Below, in pieces: positions 32,371 through 41,299 of a stretch of DNA of 64,000 nt. The translations under genes and the position numbers were made by a program. The first letter of the stretch is position 1, and every line of letters begins with the position of its first letter. This DNA comes from Haloarcula limicola (GTDB taxonomy: Archaea; Halobacteriota; Halobacteria; Halobacteriales; Haloarculaceae), in assembly GCF_010119205.1 (NCBI RefSeq), contig NZ_WRXM01000003.1, forward strand, positions 62,001 through 126,000, in the 5' to 3' direction. Below the pieces are notes generated by a model. That model made no database searches and was not told the origin of the DNA. It saw only the letters and a list, made by a program, of their open reading frames with translations.

Positions 32371-32781
32371 ATGGAAATTCCCCCACAACTTCGGTGTCTG
32401 TTCTCCGCTGAAATCGAGCGTTCGGGCGATTCGCTGGTCGTCGAGGTCCCCGACGACGAGATCGACGTCGGCGACGTCGAAGCCGGCGAGACCTATCGCG
32501 TCGCCTTACTACCCGCGCTGACGGACGACTCATCCCGGCAGACGGACCGACCAGCGGACGTATCGCCACCGAACGAACCACCCGTCGAAGAGGGCGAGAC
32601 CCGACGCGTCGAGATCGAGAATCTCGGCGACCAGGGCGACGGCGTGACGCGGGTTGAGCGCGGTTTCGTCGTCATCGTCCCCGACACCGAGGTCGGCGAA
32701 CGCGTCGCCGTCGAGATCCAGACCGTCACGGAGAACGTCGCCTTCGCCGAGGTCACGGAGCGCCTCAGTTACTACGACTGA
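32371..32781 (+). CDS. TRAM-domain protein
   Basis: A 136-residue protein. The C-terminal 60 residues are a TRAM domain: RRVEIENLGDQGDGVTRVER, GFVVIVPDTEVGERVAVEI and TENVAFAEVTERL. These are single-stranded-RNA-binding beta-barrels that act as RNA chaperones in archaea. The N-terminus (residues 1-45) has IPPQLRCLFSAEIERSGDSL and a small beta domain, then a Pro/Asp-rich linker. Starts with ATG. Confidence 0.85.
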   Translation: MEIPPQLRCLFSAEIERSGDSLVVEVPDDEIDVGDVEAGETYRVALLPALTDDSSRQTDRPADVSPPNEPPVEEGETRRVEIENLGDQGDGVTRVERGFVVIVPDTEVGERVAVEIQTVTENVAFAEVTERLSYYD

Positions 32782-33172
32782 GGTCGCTACACGAGGCACG
32801 CGGAGTTCGGTTGAACCGTCGCGACCGCCGACAGCTCCCTGAAACTGCTCGATTTCGTCTACATGCTAGTATAGCTATTCGAAATATCTATTTGGTATAC
32901 CTACTTCGACGAGTCAAATTGATTCAACTCCGGCGGCTCGCCCGATACCGCGTCGCATCAGTAGCTGGTGCCAGGACCCACCATCGAAAATATGTCTCCC
33001 AAAAGTGACTATAGATGTCCAGATTAATGTTCAATTTACAGAGAATAATCTGCAAGTGAGGATATTAATAGCTATAATTGGCTAATCGAATATGGAAATC
33101 CGTCAGATACTGTGAGAAGTTCTATATCCGGGTCGAAATACCAGTCGATATCTCCAAACAGCTCGGATTCCC
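32782..33172. other. AT-rich gene-free region, left border of the catabolic island
   Basis: These 391 bases contain no supported gene and, from about 32870 on, are much richer in A and T than the rest of the window (for example TTAATAGCTATAATTGGC near 33066-33083). Several TATA-like runs occur but no gene starts to the right on the plus strand. It marks a sharp boundary between the TRAM gene and the rhamnose cluster. Confidence 0.5.
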
Positions 33173-34021
33173 TTAGTCCCGTTCCGCCGTGACGGGGTTA
33201 GTCAGCGTTCCGATGCCCTCGATCTCGACGTCGACGGTGTCGCCGGGTTCGAGCAGTTCGGGCGGGTCGCGGAAGATACCGACGCCGCCGGGGGTACCCG
33301 TGGAGATGACGTCGCCGGGGCGCAGCGTCGTGAACCCGCTGATGTACTCGACGACCTCCTCGACGCCGAAGATGAACTCCTCGGTGTTCGAGGACTGCTT
33401 GGTGTCGCCGTTGACGCGACAGGCGACGTCCAGACTAGAGGGGTCGAGTCGGTCGTCGGGGACGAGCGTCGGTCCCATCGGCGCGAACGTGTCGTAGCTC
33501 TTCCCGCGGAAGAACTGGCCGTCGTCGAACTGCGCGTCGCGGCCGCTCACGTCGTTTATCGCCGTGTAGCCCGCGACGTACTCCCGCGCCTCGTCGGCGG
33601 AGACGTTCTTCGCCGTCCGACCGATGACGACGCCCAACTCGACCTCGTAGTCGACGTCGTCGAGGTCGTCGGGATGAACGATGGGGTCGCCGGGGTTGGT
33701 GACGGCCGCGCCGGCCTTCCCGAACAGGAGCGGTCGCTCGGGGACCTCCTCGTCCTGTTCTTCGGCGTGGTCGTGGTAGTTCAGCCCGACGCAGACGATC
33801 TTTCCCGGTCGCGGTACCGGCGCGAGGAGTCGCGCGTCCGCGACGGGGACGGCGTGGTCCTCGGCGGCGTCGACGGCGTCTTCGACGACCCGCAGGAAGC
33901 CCGGGTCGGTCAGTTGCTGATAGGTGATATCTTCTCGGAGTCCGGTCAACGGGACGATTTCGTCGTCGCGGCGGACGCCCCACGCCGGAGTGTCGCCTGT
34001 GGTGTATCGAACGAACTGCAT
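33173..34021 (-). CDS. Fumarylacetoacetase-family hydrolase, probable 2,4-diketo-3-deoxy-L-rhamnonate hydrolase
   Basis: A 282-residue FAH-family protein. The N-terminal domain is QFVRYTTGDTPAWGV. The catalytic part has KIVCVGLNYHDHAEEQDEEV, the metal site YEVELGVVIGR, then DVSGRDAQFDDGQFFRGKSY, SNTEEFIFGVEEVVEYIS and GDVISTGTPGGVG. FAH proteins hydrolyse carbon-carbon bonds of diketo acids. In the non-phosphorylative rhamnose route, 2,4-diketo-3-deoxyrhamnonate is split to pyruvate and L-lactate by a member of this family. The setting (IclR regulator, rhamnonate dehydratase, MDR dehydrogenase, lactate oxidation) makes that role likely. The ATG at 34021 is used rather than the TTG three bases upstream. 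Confidence 0.8.
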   Translation of the reverse strand: MQFVRYTTGDTPAWGVRRDDEIVPLTGLREDITYQQLTDPGFLRVVEDAVDAAEDHAVPVADARLLAPVPRPGKIVCVGLNYHDHAEEQDEEVPERPLLFGKAGAAVTNPGDPIVHPDDLDDVDYEVELGVVIGRTAKNVSADEAREYVAGYTAINDVSGRDAQFDDGQFFRGKSYDTFAPMGPTLVPDDRLDPSSLDVACRVNGDTKQSSNTEEFIFGVEEVVEYISGFTTLRPGDVISTGTPGGVGIFRDPPELLEPGDTVDVEIEGIGTLTNPVTAERD

Positions 34022-34072
34022 CAACGGGTACTGCCAGCGCGGAGAACCTAACTGTTGTGTTCGAGACCGACC

Positions 34073-34831
34073 CTACGAGTAGGTCAGGTTCACCTCGATG
34101 ACGTTCGCGCTGCGGAGGATCTGGTCCGGAACCTCGTCGGTGAATCGCTCTTCCTGCATCCGGCTCTTCGGACCGGAGACGCTCACCGCGGCGATCGCGT
34201 AACCGTCGTCGTCGACGATGGGGGCCGCGATACAGCGCATCCCCTTGACGCGCTCCTCGTCGTCGTAAGCGTACCCTCGCTCCCGGACCTGATCGAGCGT
34301 ATCGAAGAGTTCCGCGCTGTCGGTTATCGTCTGCTCGGTCACCTCCGGGAGCCCGTGGCGGTCGAGAATCGCCTCGACCTCCGCTCGCGGCCGAAACGCC
34401 ATGATGGTCTTTCCCAGCGCCGTCGTCTGCAGCGGAACGCGCATCCCGGCGTGGGTGTCCAGCTGAACCGCGTTCTGTCCGCGCGCTTTGTACAGGAAGA
34501 CGCCGAGCCCGTGTTCCTCGATCATGAAGTTGGCGTGTTCGCCGGTCTTCTCGGCCAGTTCGTCTATCTCCGGGCGGGCTATCTCGAAGACTTTCTGTCG
34601 TGACCGGGCCTGATTGCCCAACTGGAGGAAGCGAGTGCTGACGTAGTACTCGTTGCCCTCCTTGACGAGGTACTCCTCCTGTTCCAGCGTCCGGAGATGG
34701 TCGTGGATAGTGCTCGTCGGCTTATCGAGGCGCTGAGCCACCTCGGAGACGCCGGCACCTTCGAGTTCGCGGAGCGTCTCGACGACTTCGAGCGAGATTT
34801 TCGCGGCCTTGACGGGCACGGGTTCGGTCAT
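34073..34831 (-). CDS. IclR-family regulator 1 of the rhamnose cluster
   Basis: A 252-residue IclR regulator. The winged HTH (residues 10-70) reads ISLEVVETLRELEGAGVSEV, AQRLDKPTSTIHDHLRTLEQ. The effector-binding domain (about 80-250) has FMIEEHGLGVFLYKARGQNA, LQTTALGKTIMAF and RCIAAPIVDDDGYAIAAVSV-SGP, the family's ligand pocket signature. It ends VIEVNLTYS, as does regulator 2 (44750), its paralogue. It lies 51 bases upstream of the hydrolase gene and is probably co-transcribed. It likely responds to a rhamnose-derived acid and may activate or repress the cluster. Confidence 0.88.
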   Translation of the reverse strand: MTEPVPVKAAKISLEVVETLRELEGAGVSEVAQRLDKPTSTIHDHLRTLEQEEYLVKEGNEYYVSTRFLQLGNQARSRQKVFEIARPEIDELAEKTGEHANFMIEEHGLGVFLYKARGQNAVQLDTHAGMRVPLQTTALGKTIMAFRPRAEVEAILDRHGLPEVTEQTITDSAELFDTLDQVRERGYAYDDEERVKGMRCIAAPIVDDDGYAIAAVSVSGPKSRMQEERFTDEVPDQILRSANVIEVNLTYS

Positions 34832-34976
34832 GTCCCTACCAAAGATAGGTCTCGAAAAAAGCTTTTCCGTCATCGCCGGAACGAATGTCCCACTTCGCCG
34901 AAGCGGGGGCCAAACTACCGAACCTGATCGTTACTGTCTGTGATCTTCGCTGGCGATGGTCGCCGGCTACTCCGGA

Positions 34977-36008
34977 TTACCGGAACTCCGGCATGACCTC
35001 GTCGGCGAACAGTTCCATCCCGTCGGTGTCGGGGAAGTCGATGAACCAACACTGGAACTTCGTCACGCCGGCCTCGATCCGCCGCTCGATCGCCTCTGCG
35101 CACTCTTCCGGGGTGCCTATGACGAAGTACTCGCGGGCGTCCTCGGCGGTCCGAATCGGTGCCTGGTCCTGGTACTCCTCCTCGAACTGGATCGGCGTCA
35201 TCAGATCCACCATCCGGTCGAACTTCTCCTCGTCGCGGGTGCAGATGACGTGGCCGTCCCAGGAGTACTCGACGTCGTCGGGGTCGCGACCGACGGTGCC
35301 ACAGTGGTCCTCGATGACGCCGATCTTGTGGTTCAGCGTCTCGACGTCGCCGTTGAACACGTCGGTGTTCCAGACGTCGGCGTGTTTAGCGACCAGTTTG
35401 AGCGTCACCTCCTCGCCCTGTCCGCCCACCAGAATCGGCGGGTGCGGGTCCTGCACGGGCGTCGGGGCGCACGGGGCGTCCTCTATCTGGTAGTGATCGC
35501 CGTCGAAGCTCGCGCCGTCGCCGCCGGCGTCCCACATCCGCTTCATCAGGCGGATCGACTCGTCTAAGCGCATCAGGCGCTCGAAGCCGTCGCGGTACTC
35601 CCAGTCGTAGGCCTCGTACTCGGGCTCGTGCCACCCAGCGCCGAGACCGAGTTCCAGTCGACCGTCCGAAATGACGTCGAGCGTCGCCGCCATCTTCGCC
35701 ACCAGCGCGGGGTTGCGGTAGTCGTTACAGAGGACGAGCGAACCGAGGTTGATGTCCTCTGTGAAGCCGGCCATCGCCGACAGGAGCGTCCAGCACTCGT
35801 ACTCGGCACGGTCCCGGCCCAGCATCAGGTGGTCCGGTGCCCACGCCGCGTCGAAGCCCAGTTCTTCGGCTTTCTCGATGCCCATTCGTGTGGTCTCCCA
35901 GTCGAGGGCCTCGTACGCCGGCGTATCGCGGTGGACGGGTTCGTCGTCGCCGGCGTCCGGCGCACCAGCGAAGACGGGGACGTTGTACTCGAAGCTAATC
36001 TCGGGCAT
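34977..36008 (-). CDS. LLM-class oxidoreductase in the rhamnose operon
   Basis: A 343-residue luciferase-like protein: ISFEYNVPVFAGAPDAGDDE, GIEKAEELGFDAAWAPDHLM, LCNDYRNPALVAKMAATLDV, DGRLELGLGAGWHEPEYEAY and PPILVGGQGEEVTLKLVAKH. It is a group using FMN or F420. Its ATG lies two bases after the stop of the rhamnonate dehydratase gene, so the two are translated from one mRNA. No LLM enzyme belongs to the known rhamnose route; it may act on an intermediate, on a related sugar acid, or carry electrons via F420. The longer open frame upstream overlaps the dehydratase and is discarded. Confidence 0.82.
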   Translation of the reverse strand: MPEISFEYNVPVFAGAPDAGDDEPVHRDTPAYEALDWETTRMGIEKAEELGFDAAWAPDHLMLGRDRAEYECWTLLSAMAGFTEDINLGSLVLCNDYRNPALVAKMAATLDVISDGRLELGLGAGWHEPEYEAYDWEYRDGFERLMRLDESIRLMKRMWDAGGDGASFDGDHYQIEDAPCAPTPVQDPHPPILVGGQGEEVTLKLVAKHADVWNTDVFNGDVETLNHKIGVIEDHCGTVGRDPDDVEYSWDGHVICTRDEEKFDRMVDLMTPIQFEEEYQDQAPIRTAEDAREYFVIGTPEECAEAIERRIEAGVTKFQCWFIDFPDTDGMELFADEVMPEFR

Positions 36009-36010
36009 GG

Positions 36011-37216
36011 TCACTCCAGTGCGAAGTGGTCGAGCGCTTCGCGGTTGAGTTCGGCGCTTAAACCGACGCCGTCGGGGAGCGGGATGACGCCGTCGTTCGC
36101 GTCGGGCGGGTGCTGGTAGATGGCGTCGGCGTACGTCGAGTCCTTCTCGCCCTGTCGCTTCTGGTACCATTCGGGGATCGGGAAGTACTCCGCCATCGGC
36201 GCGTTGGTCGAGGCCGCGATGAAGTGCAGGTGCGGGTTCGTCCCCGTGTGCGGGATGATCGGCACGTCGTGGGCGCTGGCCATCGCGTCGACGCGCTGGA
36301 GTTCGGTCAGGCCGCCCATCCGGTGGACGTCGGGCTGGAGGATGTCGACCGCTTCCTTTTCGAGCATCTCCTTGTACCCCCACCGGGTGAACTCGTGCTC
36401 GCCGCCAGAGATGGGTACGTCCGTCGAGGCTCTGAGCTCCGCGTAGCCGTCGAGGTCGTCGGGGATGACCGGCTCCTCGACCCACTCCATGTCGTACTTC
36501 TCCAGCCGCTGGAGCATCTTCTTCGCGTACCGAACTGACCAGCCCATGTAGGCGTCGCCGGCGAGTTTGATGTCGTGGCCGACGGCCTCTCTGACCGTCC
36601 GGACGATCTCCTCGTTCTTCTCCATGCCCTTCCGCCCGGCCTCGGGGCCGTACTGGAAGCGCAGTTTCATCGCGTCGAAGCCAGCCTCGACGTAGTCCAT
36701 CGCCTCGCGTTCGAGTGTGTCGAGGTCGACCGGATGGAGATTGCTCGCGTAGCAGTCGATCTCGTCCTCGACGGGGCCGCCGAGCAGTTCGTACACCGGC
36801 TTCTCGGCCTCTTTCCCGGCGATGTCCCAGAGCGCGAGGTCGACGGCGCTGATGGCCTCGATGGCCGCGCCCTTCCGACCGAACGGGATCGTCGCGCGGT
36901 ACATGATATCCCAGAGCCGCTCGCGCTCAGTCGGGTCCTCGCCGACGACGAGCTTCGAGAGCGTCTCGTCGACGATGGTCTCGATCGCGCCGGTCGCCCA
37001 GTTGCCGTGGCCGACGCCCGTGATGCCGGCGTCGGTCTCGACCTCGACGACGACGTCGCCGACCGGTCCCATCCAGTTCCGGCGGGCCTGCGGGTTGTCG
37101 CCCTCGGCGTTATTGTACTCCTCGTACTTGCTCATCACCGTGACGAGCGGGAACTCGACGAACTCGCCCCAGGACTCCGTACTGACCTTGGTCGCGGATA
37201 TATCCGTGATCTCCAT
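36011..37216 (-). CDS. Enolase-superfamily sugar-acid dehydratase, probable L-rhamnonate dehydratase
   Basis: A 401-residue member of the mandelate racemase / muconate lactonizing enzyme group. The N-terminal cap has RRNWMGPVGDVVVEVETDAG and PFGRKGAAIEAISAVDLALW. The barrel has MKLRFQYG, the metal ligands in LAGDAYMGW (Asp), WVEEPVIPDD (Glu) and SGGEHEFTRW (Glu), and the catalytic His in VPIIPHTGTN. The RhmD-like pattern NWMGPVGD and DLALWDIAGK with LGGPVEDEI points to L-rhamnonate dehydratase, which makes 2-keto-3-deoxy-L-rhamnonate. A TATA-like AAGATATTAG (37249-37258, minus strand) lies 33-42 bases before the ATG. Confidence 0.82.
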   Translation of the reverse strand: MEITDISATKVSTESWGEFVEFPLVTVMSKYEEYNNAEGDNPQARRNWMGPVGDVVVEVETDAGITGVGHGNWATGAIETIVDETLSKLVVGEDPTERERLWDIMYRATIPFGRKGAAIEAISAVDLALWDIAGKEAEKPVYELLGGPVEDEIDCYASNLHPVDLDTLEREAMDYVEAGFDAMKLRFQYGPEAGRKGMEKNEEIVRTVREAVGHDIKLAGDAYMGWSVRYAKKMLQRLEKYDMEWVEEPVIPDDLDGYAELRASTDVPISGGEHEFTRWGYKEMLEKEAVDILQPDVHRMGGLTELQRVDAMASAHDVPIIPHTGTNPHLHFIAASTNAPMAEYFPIPEWYQKRQGEKDSTYADAIYQHPPDANDGVIPLPDGVGLSAELNREALDHFALE

Positions 37217-37332
37217 GGCGTGCTGTCCTGGACTATTCGCGCACCGGAACTAATATCTTTCCATGATGGTGGGCTGTAATCAATTCGCGAAGATGACTCT
37301 ACGCGACCCGGTACGCGCGGTCGTCGCGTCGC

Positions 37333-38364
37333 TCACTCCGCGAACTGGAACACCGGTTTGCAGGTCTCCGAGTCGAGGAACGACTCGAAGGCGGCTCCGG
37401 GGTCGTCCGTGCTGAAGGAGGCGTCCAGTATCGCGTCGACGTCTATCTCCCCTCGTTCCATCAGTCGGAGCGCCTGCTCGAAGTTCGTCCACGTCGACCC
37501 GTAGGAGGTGTTGATGTCCACCTCGCCGCGGACCACGTCGGTCAGCGCGAACTCGCTGTCGTCGTTCGGGATGCCGACGACGACGACCTGTCCGCCCTTC
37601 CGGACGAACTCGGCGGCGGTCCCGACGCCGGTGTGATGGCCCGTCGAGTCGAACACGACGTCGAACCCGATGCCGTCGGTGAACGCCTCGGCGCGGTCTT
37701 CGAGGCTCTCGGACTGGGCGTTGATGGTCTCGATGCCGAGGTCCTCTAGCAACGGTAGCCGATACACCGCGTCCTGGTCGAGCCCGGAGACGACGACGTT
37801 CGCGCCAAGCGAGTCGGCGACGGCCGCCACGAGGACGCCGATCGGTCCCGGTCCCTCGATCAGGACGTTGTCGCCCGGCGTCGTCTCCGACTGACTGAAG
37901 ACCGCGCGAGTGGCGATGCTCGTCGGCTCCGTGATCGCCGCGTGCCGGAGCGGGACGTCTTCGGGGACGGCGTGGAGGTGTTTCGACTCGACCGCGACGT
38001 ACTCCGCGTAGGCCCCGTCTCTGTGCATTCCCGTGATAGAGAAGTTCTGACAGACGTTGGGCTGCCCGTTCTTACACTGGAAACACTGCCCGCAGTCGTG
38101 GATCGGTTCCTCGATGACTTTCTGTCCCTCGGTGAAGTCTTCCACGTCGGCTCCCACGTCGACGACTTCGCCGGAGTACTCGTGGCCCATGACACGAGGG
38201 ATGGGGATCCACTCGTACCCGCCGTCGTACTTGTAGGCGTGCGCGTCGCTCCCGCACAGCCCCGCCGTGTGGACCTTGACGAGAACTTCGTCCGCGTCTA
38301 TCGTCGGCATCTCCCGCTCCTGTGTCTCCACGGAACGGGGACCCGTCTGAACAATTGCTTTCAT
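37333..38364 (-). CDS. Zinc-dependent MDR dehydrogenase, probable 2-keto-3-deoxy-L-rhamnonate dehydrogenase
   Basis: A 343-residue medium-chain dehydrogenase/reductase. Motifs are LCGSDAHAYKYDGGYEWIPI (catalytic zinc Cys), RVMGHEYSGEVVDVG (His-Glu), the structural zinc loop DCGQCFQCKNGQPNVC and the Rossmann motif GPGPIGVLVAAVADSLGANV. It resembles sorbitol/threonine-type polyol dehydrogenases. In this cluster the missing step is oxidation of 2-keto-3-deoxyrhamnonate to the 2,4-diketo acid, which from memory is done by an MDR enzyme in Haloferax; that should be checked. The ATG at 38364 follows from the family start KAIVQTGP. Confidence 0.78.
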   Translation of the reverse strand: MKAIVQTGPRSVETQEREMPTIDADEVLVKVHTAGLCGSDAHAYKYDGGYEWIPIPRVMGHEYSGEVVDVGADVEDFTEGQKVIEEPIHDCGQCFQCKNGQPNVCQNFSITGMHRDGAYAEYVAVESKHLHAVPEDVPLRHAAITEPTSIATRAVFSQSETTPGDNVLIEGPGPIGVLVAAVADSLGANVVVSGLDQDAVYRLPLLEDLGIETINAQSESLEDRAEAFTDGIGFDVVFDSTGHHTGVGTAAEFVRKGGQVVVVGIPNDDSEFALTDVVRGEVDINTSYGSTWTNFEQALRLMERGEIDVDAILDASFSTDDPGAAFESFLDSETCKPVFQFAE

Positions 38365-38572
38365 AGTTGATATAGGTCGGTCTACTCGACTCATTCGGAA
38401 CATGCAGACACTGGCGTTAATACTTTTGGGTCCGAGAGCTCGAATACGCCGATATCAACGGCTTCGACGCCTATATCCGCGACGTTTTGTGAACTCTCGT
38501 CTCTCGACTCCATTTCCGTGGGTCGGGCTAACCAAAGCTAAATGACCGTGTGGGTCGAGCCTAGTCGTATCG
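38365..38572. promoter_or_regulatory. Divergent promoter between MDR dehydrogenase and lutC
   Basis: A 208-base spacer separates the minus-strand dehydrogenase from the plus-strand lactate utilisation genes. Two related runs, TTGATATAGG (38368-38377) and CCTATATCCG (38469-38478), can serve as TATA sites on either strand. No copy of the TCCGGTAATACCGGA operator is seen. Confidence 0.3.
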
Positions 38573-39094
38573 ATGGCAACCACCGACACATCTTTCGAGC
38601 GCGCTCTGGACGAACTGGGCGTCTCGGTCACCCGCGCCGAGAGCGACACAGTTCGAGAACAGATCGAGGAGACCGCCATAGCACCGGCCATCGGCGTCCC
38701 GCTGGCGGAGACGTTCGGTGACACCGCGTTCTCGCTCGCGGAGACGTCCGTCGAGGTCGACCCGACGCCCGCGACGCTCCGCGACGCGACGACCGGCGTG
38801 ACCGGCGCGCAGTTGGGAATCGCGGACTACGGGACGCTCGTCCTCTCGCTGACGGAGCGGGCGAGCGAACTCGTGAGCCTCTTCGTCGAGCGACACGTCG
38901 CGGTCGTTCGAGCGGCCGACGTCGTCGGAGAGATGGACGCCGCGATCGAGGAACTGGACGCGGAGTTCTCGGAGACGCGTGGGAGCGCGATTCTGGCGAC
39001 CGGTCCCAGCGCGACGGCCGACATGGGGGCACTCGTGAAAGGCGCGCACGGCCCGAAGGAGGTCCACGTCGTCCTCGTCGAGGAGGGCGAGTGA
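38573..39094 (+). CDS. lutC: LUD-domain protein LutC-like (lactate utilisation)
   Basis: A 173-residue LUD-domain protein. GVPLAETFGDTAFSLAETSV, VTGAQLGIADYGTLVLSLTE and LFVERHVAVVRAADVVGEMD are characteristic, as is AILATGPSATADMGALVKGA-HGP near the end. LutC is one of three subunits of the non-flavin L-lactate dehydrogenase complex LutABC. It is transcribed divergently from the MDR dehydrogenase. The next gene carries the other two subunits. It starts with ATG at 38573. Confidence 0.85.
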   Translation: MATTDTSFERALDELGVSVTRAESDTVREQIEETAIAPAIGVPLAETFGDTAFSLAETSVEVDPTPATLRDATTGVTGAQLGIADYGTLVLSLTERASELVSLFVERHVAVVRAADVVGEMDAAIEELDAEFSETRGSAILATGPSATADMGALVKGAHGPKEVHVVLVEEGE

Positions 39095-39096
39095 CG

Positions 39097-41277
39097 ATGT
39101 CGAAAGCCGACGAACTCCGCGAGGTGATGCGCACCGAGGGCGCGGCCATCGCCGAGAACACGCAGGCCTTCAACGAGGGCCGATACGAGTCCGTCGCCGA
39201 CCTGGAGGACTACGAGGAACTGAAGTCCGAGGCGCGCGCCATCAAGGAGGACGCCATCGAGCGGCTTCCGGAGCTGCTCGACGAACTGACCGAGACCGTC
39301 GAGGAGAACGGTGGCACCGTCTATCTCGCCGACGACGCAGAGGACGCGAACGCCTACATCCGCGACGTTGTCGACGACCGCGAGGCGGAGCGCGTGGTCA
39401 AGAGCAAGTCGATGACCAGCGAGGAGATCGAGGTCAACGATGCGCTGAAAGCCGACGACGTGGACGTGGTGGAGACGGACTTAGGCGAGTGGGTCCTGCA
39501 GGTGGCCGACGAAGCGCCCTCCCACATCGTCGCGCCGGCCATCCACAAGTCCCGGGAGGCTATCGCCGAGTTGTTCAACGAGGTCTTCGACCCCGAGGAA
39601 CCGTTAGAGACCGCGCAGGAGCTGACTCACTTCGCCCGCGAGAAGTTGGGCGAACAGATCGTCGACGCCGAGGTCGGTATCACCGGTGCGAACTTCCTGG
39701 CGGCCGATACCGGGACGATGGCGCTGGTCACCAGCGAGGGCAACGCCCGCAAGACCGTCGCCGCGACGGACACCCAGATAACCGTCGCCGGTGTCGAGAA
39801 GATCGTCCCGAGCGTCGGCGACCTCGACCCCTTTATCGAACTCATCGGTCGGTCGGGGACCGGACAGGACATCACCTCCTACGTCTCTCTATTGACCCCG
39901 CCCGTCGACACGCCGGTCGTGGACTTCGAGGACGACGAGACGCCCCTCTCGGAGTTCGATAGCGACCGGGAGTTCCACCTCGTGCTCATCGATAACGGTC
40001 GCATGGCGATGCGCGAGGACGACCAGCTCCGGGAAACGCTGTACTGCATCCGCTGTTCCGCCTGTTCGAACTCCTGTGCGAACTTCCAGAGCGTCGGCGG
40101 CCACGCCTTCGGCGGCGAGACCTACTCGGGCGGCATCGCCACCGGCTGGGAGGCCGGCATCGAGGGGCTCGACGTCGCCGAGGAATTCAACGACCTCTGT
40201 ACGGGCTGTACCCGATGCGTGAACGCCTGTCCGGTCGAGATCGACATCCCGTGGATCAACACGGTCGTCCGCGACCGCATCAACCGCGAGGGCGAGCGCC
40301 CCGCCGACTGGCTCGTCGACGGCCTCGTTCCCGACGAGGAAGACGAGGGCGCGCCCCTGCAGAAGCGCTTCTTCGGCAACTTCGAGACGGTCGCGAAACT
40401 CGGGAGCACCACCGCGCCGCTCTCGAACTGGCTCGCGGACACCTCGGCCTCGCGGTGGGCCATGTCGTGGGCGCTCGACATCGACCCCCGCCGGGACCTC
40501 CCGACGTTCGAACGCGAGACGCTGGTCGAGTGGGCCGGGAAGCGCGATTCGACGGTCTCCGATCCCGAGCGCCGAGCGGTCCTCTACCTGGACCTCTACA
40601 CGAACCACGTGCAGGTCGACCGCGGCAAGGCGGCGGTGAGGGCGCTCGAAGCGCTCGGCGTCGACGTGGTCGTGCCCGAAGCGCCCTCTAGTGGGCGCGC
40701 GCCGCTCTCACAGGGGATGGTCGCAACCGCACAGGACCACGCCGAGCGAGTCGTGGACTCGCTCTCGCCACACGTCGAGGACGGCCGCGACATCGTCGTG
40801 GTCGAACCGAGCGACCACGCGCTGTTCCAGCGCGAGTACGAGAAACTGCTCGATTCCGCCGCGTTCACCGACCTCGCCGAGAACAGCTACGAGGTGCTGG
40901 AGTACGTCTACGGTCTCCTCGACAACGGAGCCGACGGCTCGGCGCTGACGACGGCCGAGGGCGACGAGATCGCCTATCACAGCCACTGTCAACAGCGAAC
41001 CCTCGGACTGGAGGCCCACACCGTCGCCGTGCTGGAGGAGTGTGGCTACAACGTTGTCACCTCGGACGTGGAGTGCTGCGGGATGGCCGGCAGTTTCGGC
41101 TACAAGGGCGACTACTACGAAGTCAGCATGGACGTCGGCGACCGCCTGCGCGGACAGCTCCAGGCCGAGGGCGTCCGCGACCGCCCGGTCGTCGCCAGCG
41201 GCACCTCCTGTCTCGAACAGATAGATTCGCTCCTCGAACGGCAACCCCGTCATCCGGTCGAACTGCTCGTAGACTGA
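39097..41277 (+). CDS. Fused LutB-LutA iron-sulfur lactate oxidation protein
   Basis: A 726-residue fusion. Residues 1-300 are the LUD domain of LutB (GITGANFLAADTGTMALVTS, GRSGTGQDITSYVSLLTPP). Residues 310-390 hold two 4Fe-4S motifs, CIRCSACSNSCANF and CTGCTRCVNACPVEI. The C-terminal 230 residues are a LutA-like CCG domain pair, with HSHCQQRTLG and VECCGMAGSFGYKG as Cys-rich cofactor motifs. With LutC it should oxidise L-lactate to pyruvate, feeding electrons to the membrane. In bacteria LutA and LutB are separate, so the fusion is notable. The ATG at 39097 is used; a GTG at 39091 overlapping the lutC stop is possible. Confidence 0.85.
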   Translation: MSKADELREVMRTEGAAIAENTQAFNEGRYESVADLEDYEELKSEARAIKEDAIERLPELLDELTETVEENGGTVYLADDAEDANAYIRDVVDDREAERVVKSKSMTSEEIEVNDALKADDVDVVETDLGEWVLQVADEAPSHIVAPAIHKSREAIAELFNEVFDPEEPLETAQELTHFAREKLGEQIVDAEVGITGANFLAADTGTMALVTSEGNARKTVAATDTQITVAGVEKIVPSVGDLDPFIELIGRSGTGQDITSYVSLLTPPVDTPVVDFEDDETPLSEFDSDREFHLVLIDNGRMAMREDDQLRETLYCIRCSACSNSCANFQSVGGHAFGGETYSGGIATGWEAGIEGLDVAEEFNDLCTGCTRCVNACPVEIDIPWINTVVRDRINREGERPADWLVDGLVPDEEDEGAPLQKRFFGNFETVAKLGSTTAPLSNWLADTSASRWAMSWALDIDPRRDLPTFERETLVEWAGKRDSTVSDPERRAVLYLDLYTNHVQVDRGKAAVRALEALGVDVVVPEAPSSGRAPLSQGMVATAQDHAERVVDSLSPHVEDGRDIVVVEPSDHALFQREYEKLLDSAAFTDLAENSYEVLEYVYGLLDNGADGSALTTAEGDEIAYHSHCQQRTLGLEAHTVAVLEECGYNVVTSDVECCGMAGSFGYKGDYYEVSMDVGDRLRGQLQAEGVRDRPVVASGTSCLEQIDSLLERQPRHPVELLVD

Positions 41278-41299
41278 CGCGGCCGGTCGCCCGCTCAGG

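Noticed and set aside
36009-36485. Upstream extension of the LLM gene to a 502-codon frame
   Set aside because: It would lie inside the rhamnonate dehydratase gene in another frame; the LLM fold begins at the ATG at 36008.
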